Assembly (NCBI GenBank): GCA_965218555.1
Contig: OZ244625.1
Span: forward strand, 1,426,001-1,490,000
Reading direction: 5' to 3'
Source: JAPPLB01 sp965218555
GTDB taxonomy: Bacteria; Acidobacteriota; Terriglobia; Bryobacterales; UBA6623
DNA length: 64,000 bases
This document shows positions 60,317-64,000 of the stretch, piece by piece. Positions within the stretch are counted from its first letter, which is position 1; each line of letters opens with the position of its first letter. The translations under genes and the position numbers were made by a program. The notes under the pieces are model-generated. The model saw only the letters and a list, made by a program, of their open reading frames with translations. It was not told the origin of the DNA and ran no database searches.

Positions 60317-60480
60317 TTGGCGACCGAAACCCAGGCCATCATCGACGGCATTCTGAGGCGCGAAGGGGGCCGGGTGGACCACCCCGCCGACCGTGGGGGC
60401 CGACGAAGTACGTCATCACGCTGCGGACGCTTTCCCGCTGGGGCGACAGTTGCCGGGCGGGTTTCTCACCCGCTGAGGAA
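60317..60480 (+). pseudogene. GH108-type phage lysin (muramidase) fragment, frameshifted
   Basis: The TTG frame reads ETQAIIDGILRREGGRVDHP then ADRGG, the N-terminus of GH108 endolysins with the catalytic Glu of the E-G-G motif. After a frameshift near 60405 the sequence continues as TKYVITLRTLSRWGDSC before a stop near 60480. The rest of the lysin is absent. Together with the Dam-like fragment it marks a decayed prophage. Confidence 0.65.
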
Positions 60481-60549
60481 TGACGCCTTCCACGGCGCAC
60501 GGAGACATGCAGGCTGGCTCAGACGGAAGACCATCCTCCCCCCTGCGCC

Positions 60550-62445
60550 TCAGCCGCCGCTCTCGGCTTCCAGGTGGATGCGCGCGAGACCGTAGACCAG
60601 GAACTCCGGCACGTCAAATTTCAGTCGGCCGTCTGACTCCTCGAATGCAAGCTCCTGGGGCTCGGGCTTCTCGGGAGAGAGCGCTTCGACCTTTATGGCG
60701 CGGGCGCCCTCGGGGATGATGAAATCCACCTTGATGCTTTCGACCGCGATCGGCTTCTCGTCAGCGATTCCCTTGCCCCGATAGCCCTCCGGGCCGGGCT
60801 CGCGGTTGTAGTTCACGAAGTGAAGATCGATCTCATTGCCCTGCGCCGGACGGCTGGCCGAAACGCGCACGGTGGTGGGCGCTTCAAAGCGGCTGAGCTG
60901 ATCGAAGGTCTCGTTGTCGATCGTCTGCGCGTGTCCAATGGCGTAGACCTCGCGATAGCTGTCCTTCTGTTCGGACGCCACGATCTCATCGGGGTACACG
61001 TCGAAGAGCACATGCTCGTCCATGAGCTTGTTGCCGACGTACTGGAACAACGTCATGGCCGGGATCAACTTGCCCTGATGGTTCTGGCTGCGAGGGTGCA
61101 ATAGCAGCGCTTCGCCGTACGGCCGGTTGGCCCGGAATACGTCGTCATAGCGCTTGACGAACTGGTAATAACGGACGAGTTCCTGTCGCGCGGCCGGATC
61201 CGTGAAGTTGATGTACTTCGCCATGGGCGCGCCGCCGTTGGCCATCAGTTCCGCCATCGAAGCACGGATCTTCACGTTCTCGTAGTGGCACACCGTATAG
61301 GGCTTGTCATCGAAGCTGGCGCGCAGGTATCGCAGTTGCAGCGTGGGTTCCTGCTTGCCGAGGCAGTACCAGAGATAGCTTTCGTCCTTGCCCCACAGCT
61401 CGCTCGGCAGCATGGCTCGCTCATCGTTCGTGCCGCGTGGCGGGTTGCCGAAATCGCCGGAGCTATGACCCCACATGGATGTAATCAAATCCGGTTTGAG
61501 CGAGCGGCCGTACTCGTGGAAGACCTCGTCGAATGCTTCCTTGTTGACGATGTCAGAGAACCGCTGCATTTCAAGCCGCAGCGGCGTTGTCTCGTTGGGG
61601 TGGTGGCGTGAAACGATTTCGGTGAACTGGTGTGTGTCGAGGTCGTCAATCTCGAACTTCTTTTGCAGCTCCTCGGCCTTGTGGCGTCCGCCCAGATATT
61701 CCTTGAACCGCCGCACGCAGTGTTCGCCGAGGCAGTTCCTTCGATAGAAGTAGTTGATCTGGAATCCGTCGACGCCGCGTTCGATGCCGCGCTTGCACCA
61801 GGCCTTGAGCACCTGGCGCCAGTGAGGGTTCGCCATGCAGCCGTAATAGACTCCGAACGGCGCGGCGTCACCGTCCATCGTGTAGACAGGCGTGCCATCG
61901 GCGTTCTTGGCGAGCAGGTCGACCGGGTTTTCGACGGGTTTCGGTCCGAGTTCGTCCTCGTCCCACAGCTCGTTGTAGAAGGTGAAGAAGCCGCCGGTGG
62001 GGTTGTTCGGGTCTTCGGTGGTGCCCAGCAGATACTTGGCGATGTCGAAGTGTCCGATCGGCCGCGCGCCGCGCTTGCGGACCTCGGCATTCACCTTCTC
62101 GAAGTAATCCCCGCTCAGCCGTAACCTCTCTGCGGGGTCTTCGGACTGGACCGCGCCGCCGTGGCTGGGCATCACGGGCCCGGTGAGACCTTTGTATTTG
62201 TCGGGCATGTGAGCCAGCGTCCAAAAGTCGGCGCCGTAAAAGCCGACTTGCACGATCTCGGGTTCGGCCTCTTCGATGAATTCGAGGTATCCGGGCTCGA
62301 GATACTGCCGCCAGTGAACGATCATGCGGGTGAATTCAAGCCTCTCCGCTTCGGCCTCCGGTTCCGGTTGGGGCCCGCCGCAACCGAGCGGGAGAACCAA
62401 CAGGACCAGCATGATGGATGCAACGAGACGGGAATGGGTTTGCAT
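60550..62445 (-). CDS. Lipoprotein with TIM-barrel glycosidase-like fold, family unknown
   Basis: The 631-residue protein starts at 62445 with a lipoprotein signal (IMLVLLVLPLGCGG) and an acidic, Pro-rich linker. The next ~450 residues look like a (beta/alpha)8 barrel: IVQVGFYGADFWTLAHMPD, the YGCMANPHWRQVLKAWCK helix, RGVDGFQINYFYRR, and DLITSMWGHSSGDFG. The C-terminal ~150 residues look like beta-sandwich domains, as on beta-galactosidase-like enzymes. Catalytic acids are not assignable. It is probably an outer-surface glycoside hydrolase or sugar-binding relative. The sulfatase gene is divergent from it, 273 bases away. Confidence 0.6.
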   Translation of the reverse strand: MQTHSRLVASIMLVLLVLPLGCGGPQPEPEAEAERLEFTRMIVHWRQYLEPGYLEFIEEAEPEIVQVGFYGADFWTLAHMPDKYKGLTGPVMPSHGGAVQSEDPAERLRLSGDYFEKVNAEVRKRGARPIGHFDIAKYLLGTTEDPNNPTGGFFTFYNELWDEDELGPKPVENPVDLLAKNADGTPVYTMDGDAAPFGVYYGCMANPHWRQVLKAWCKRGIERGVDGFQINYFYRRNCLGEHCVRRFKEYLGGRHKAEELQKKFEIDDLDTHQFTEIVSRHHPNETTPLRLEMQRFSDIVNKEAFDEVFHEYGRSLKPDLITSMWGHSSGDFGNPPRGTNDERAMLPSELWGKDESYLWYCLGKQEPTLQLRYLRASFDDKPYTVCHYENVKIRASMAELMANGGAPMAKYINFTDPAARQELVRYYQFVKRYDDVFRANRPYGEALLLHPRSQNHQGKLIPAMTLFQYVGNKLMDEHVLFDVYPDEIVASEQKDSYREVYAIGHAQTIDNETFDQLSRFEAPTTVRVSASRPAQGNEIDLHFVNYNREPGPEGYRGKGIADEKPIAVESIKVDFIIPEGARAIKVEALSPEKPEPQELAFEESDGRLKFDVPEFLVYGLARIHLEAESGG

Positions 62446-62718
62446 GGCTGATGCTCCTGAATGTGAGGTGGTGCCGGAAGCCGCTGTCTGCGCCGAGTAT
62501 ATCACTGGCGGCTGCTCGGATTCGCTCGCCTGCGCCGGCCGCCGGATTTGCGCGGTCGCGGCCGGCCCGGACGCCTTTGACTGCCCAAGGGACGGTGCTG
62601 ACCTGAAACATCCTCCTGATCAAGCATCGTTCACACCGATCTGGATGTTTCCCGCTAGAATGATCCGCACGCGGGCGGAGGAAAAACTAGCCTGTATTGC
62701 GCACCAAGGAGGTCTGCG

Positions 62719-64000
62719 ATGGAACGACGATCTTTTCTGGGAGGGCTGGCCGGCACGCCCCTGGCCGCCGGAACCGCGGCGGCGCAAACGGCAAAACCGC
62801 GGAGGCGGCCTCCCAACGTCCTCTTCATTCTGTTCGACAAGTGCCGCCGCGACGCGTTCGGCGCTTACGGGATGAAGCCGGTTCACACGCCGAATATCGA
62901 CGCGCTCGCGCAAGACGGCGTCCGATTCGACACCTACTATGCCCCGCAGGGCCTGTGCGGACCGTGCCGCGCTTCCATCATCACCGGCATGTATCCGAAC
63001 GAGCACGGCATGCGCAAGAACTGCCACCCAACCCATGGGGGCGGCCAGAACTCGTACCACGGCCGCAATCCCGACCCCTTTCACGACGAGCGATTTCATC
63101 TCTGGGACAACTTCCCCTATGTCTTGCACAATGCCGGCTACCAGACGGCCCACATCGGCAAGTGGCACCTGGGCCCCTCGAATCCCGGCTTTTTCGATAC
63201 CTGGCGGACCTTCAACTCGCAAATGTTCCACTGGATCGGCAAGCCGCACGAGTCGGTCTATCGTCCCGACATGTTGACCGGCCGGGGCATCGAGTTCATC
63301 AACGCGAATGCGGAGCGGCCGTTCTTTCTCTATCAGTCGTTCTACCCGCCGCATCCTCCTTGGGACCCGCCCAGGAAATACTACGAGCCCTATCAGGACA
63401 GCAATATCGAGCCGAAGGGTTACTACGAATCCGTCACGAGCCTGGACTGGAACGTCGGCCGGCTGGTGGAAACCCTCAGAAAACGAAAGATCCTTGACAA
63501 CACACTGATCATCGTCACGACCGAGCACGGAATGACCTTGCGCAAGTATCCCGGCACCGGCGTCCACGGCTATTCCAGCCCCTATGACGAGGTTTCGCGC
63601 ATTCCGCTCGTGATGCATTGGCCGGATGGGCTGCCACGGGGCATGGCGTGGAATTCCGGGGTCGGCGCCGTGGATCTGGCCCCGACCATCATGGACGCGG
63701 CCGGGGCCGTGGGCCGCCTGCAGGGGCGCTATATGCCGCTCGAAGAGCGTAGCTTACTGCCTGATCTGCAGGCAAAGCGGGACCGCTGGCGGATGCCCCT
63801 CGTCATGATGAACCACTGCCAGCGCTTGTACGAGGGAGCCTATTTCGAGGACCGCGCGATTCGCACGGAGCGCTGGAAGCTGATCCTGCGCCGGTTCAAG
63901 GCGCACTCGGAGGGTTCACCGGGATCGCTCCACGACATGCATGCCGACCCCGATGAGAGCAACGATCTCTATGGGGATCCAGCCCACCAGGGCACCGTAG
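62719..64000 (+). CDS. Exported sulfatase-family protein, 3' end beyond window
   Basis: An AAGGAGGT ribosome site precedes the ATG. The open frame runs 427 codons to the window end. An N-terminal twin-arginine-like leader (ERRSFLGGLAGTPLAAGTAA) leads into an alkaline-phosphatase-superfamily sulfatase: NVLFILFDKCRRDAFGAYG, the formylglycine-type motif CGPCR in GLCGPCRASIITGMYP, and HIGKWHLG. The second Asp of the usual metal pair is Lys (FDKC), the formylglycine motif has Cys in place of Ser (CxPCR), and the late TTEHGMTLRKYPG has Glu where Asp is normal. It probably removes sulfate from a polysaccharide, though these changes make activity uncertain. Confidence 0.85.
   Translation, partial: MERRSFLGGLAGTPLAAGTAAAQTAKPRRRPPNVLFILFDKCRRDAFGAYGMKPVHTPNIDALAQDGVRFDTYYAPQGLCGPCRASIITGMYPNEHGMRKNCHPTHGGGQNSYHGRNPDPFHDERFHLWDNFPYVLHNAGYQTAHIGKWHLGPSNPGFFDTWRTFNSQMFHWIGKPHESVYRPDMLTGRGIEFINANAERPFFLYQSFYPPHPPWDPPRKYYEPYQDSNIEPKGYYESVTSLDWNVGRLVETLRKRKILDNTLIIVTTEHGMTLRKYPGTGVHGYSSPYDEVSRIPLVMHWPDGLPRGMAWNSGVGAVDLAPTIMDAAGAVGRLQGRYMPLEERSLLPDLQAKRDRWRMPLVMMNHCQRLYEGAYFEDRAIRTERWKLILRRFKAHSEGSPGSLHDMHADPDESNDLYGDPAHQGTV

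Overview
The window is high-GC bacterial chromosome of mixed character. The core genes (glutamate synthase gltB/gltD, uppS-cdsA, an F0 ATP-synthase operon, a type IV pilin-like protein) sit beside many Tat- or Sec-exported enzymes: an enolase-superfamily protein, epimerases, a sulfatase, DUF1501 and DUF1549/DUF1553 proteins, an M81 peptidase and a HEAT/cytochrome protein. This combination, with an F0 operon lacking its F1 genes, suggests an Acidobacteriota (Bryobacterales/Solibacter-like) or otherwise PVC-like genome. That is an inference from gene content; no rRNA or marker gene confirms it.

Layout. 1-3650: IS debris (frameshifted IS1182 transposase, an IS21 copy with a deletion in istA, a truncated IS1595 transposase). 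3766-6751: msrB and msrA, then an oppositely oriented aldolase and 2-hydroxyacid dehydrogenase. 7210-13618: AT-rich promoter zone and structured leader, then gltB and gltD. 13793-18155: a UxuA-like protein, cdsA and uppS (minus), then a pilin-like gene and a nucleotidyltransferase (plus). 18297-20529: atpZ-atpI-atpB-atpE-atpF (minus). 20892-28726: D-serine dehydratase-like enzyme, DEAD-box helicase and a carbohydrate cluster of an exported beta-propeller, a mandelate-racemase-like enzyme and two epimerase-like proteins. 29008-32353: an accessory patch with two IS630 remnants around a broken NHL gene, two PD-(D/E)XK-type nucleases and a degenerate tRNA-fMet. 32604-47301: a long co-directional run (dCache sensor, S9 peptidase, SDR, M81 peptidase, HEAT/c-type cytochrome, PPC-domain protein, DUF1549/DUF1553, DUF1501), the largest block of poorly understood biology here.

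47574-60480 is a second accessory island. It holds a Cys-like tRNA with an abnormal anticodon loop, small orphan genes, a complete IS1595 transposase with a leaderless-type promoter, a restriction-modification pair whose nuclease is frameshifted, an unknown zinc-ribbon protein between two copies of a repressor-like gene tail, an AbiJ-type fragment cut by a complete IS21, a third partial IS21, a truncated YncE-like propeller, and prophage scraps (Dam methylase and GH108 lysin fragments). From 60550 the window returns to exported carbohydrate enzymes, ending inside a sulfatase.

How the genes fit together: gltBD assimilates ammonia; uppS and cdsA supply lipid carrier and CDP-diacylglycerol; the F0 genes build the proton channel. 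The exported enzymes suggest growth on complex sugars and sugar acids. The islands look like repeated defence and phage insertions eroded by IS activity.
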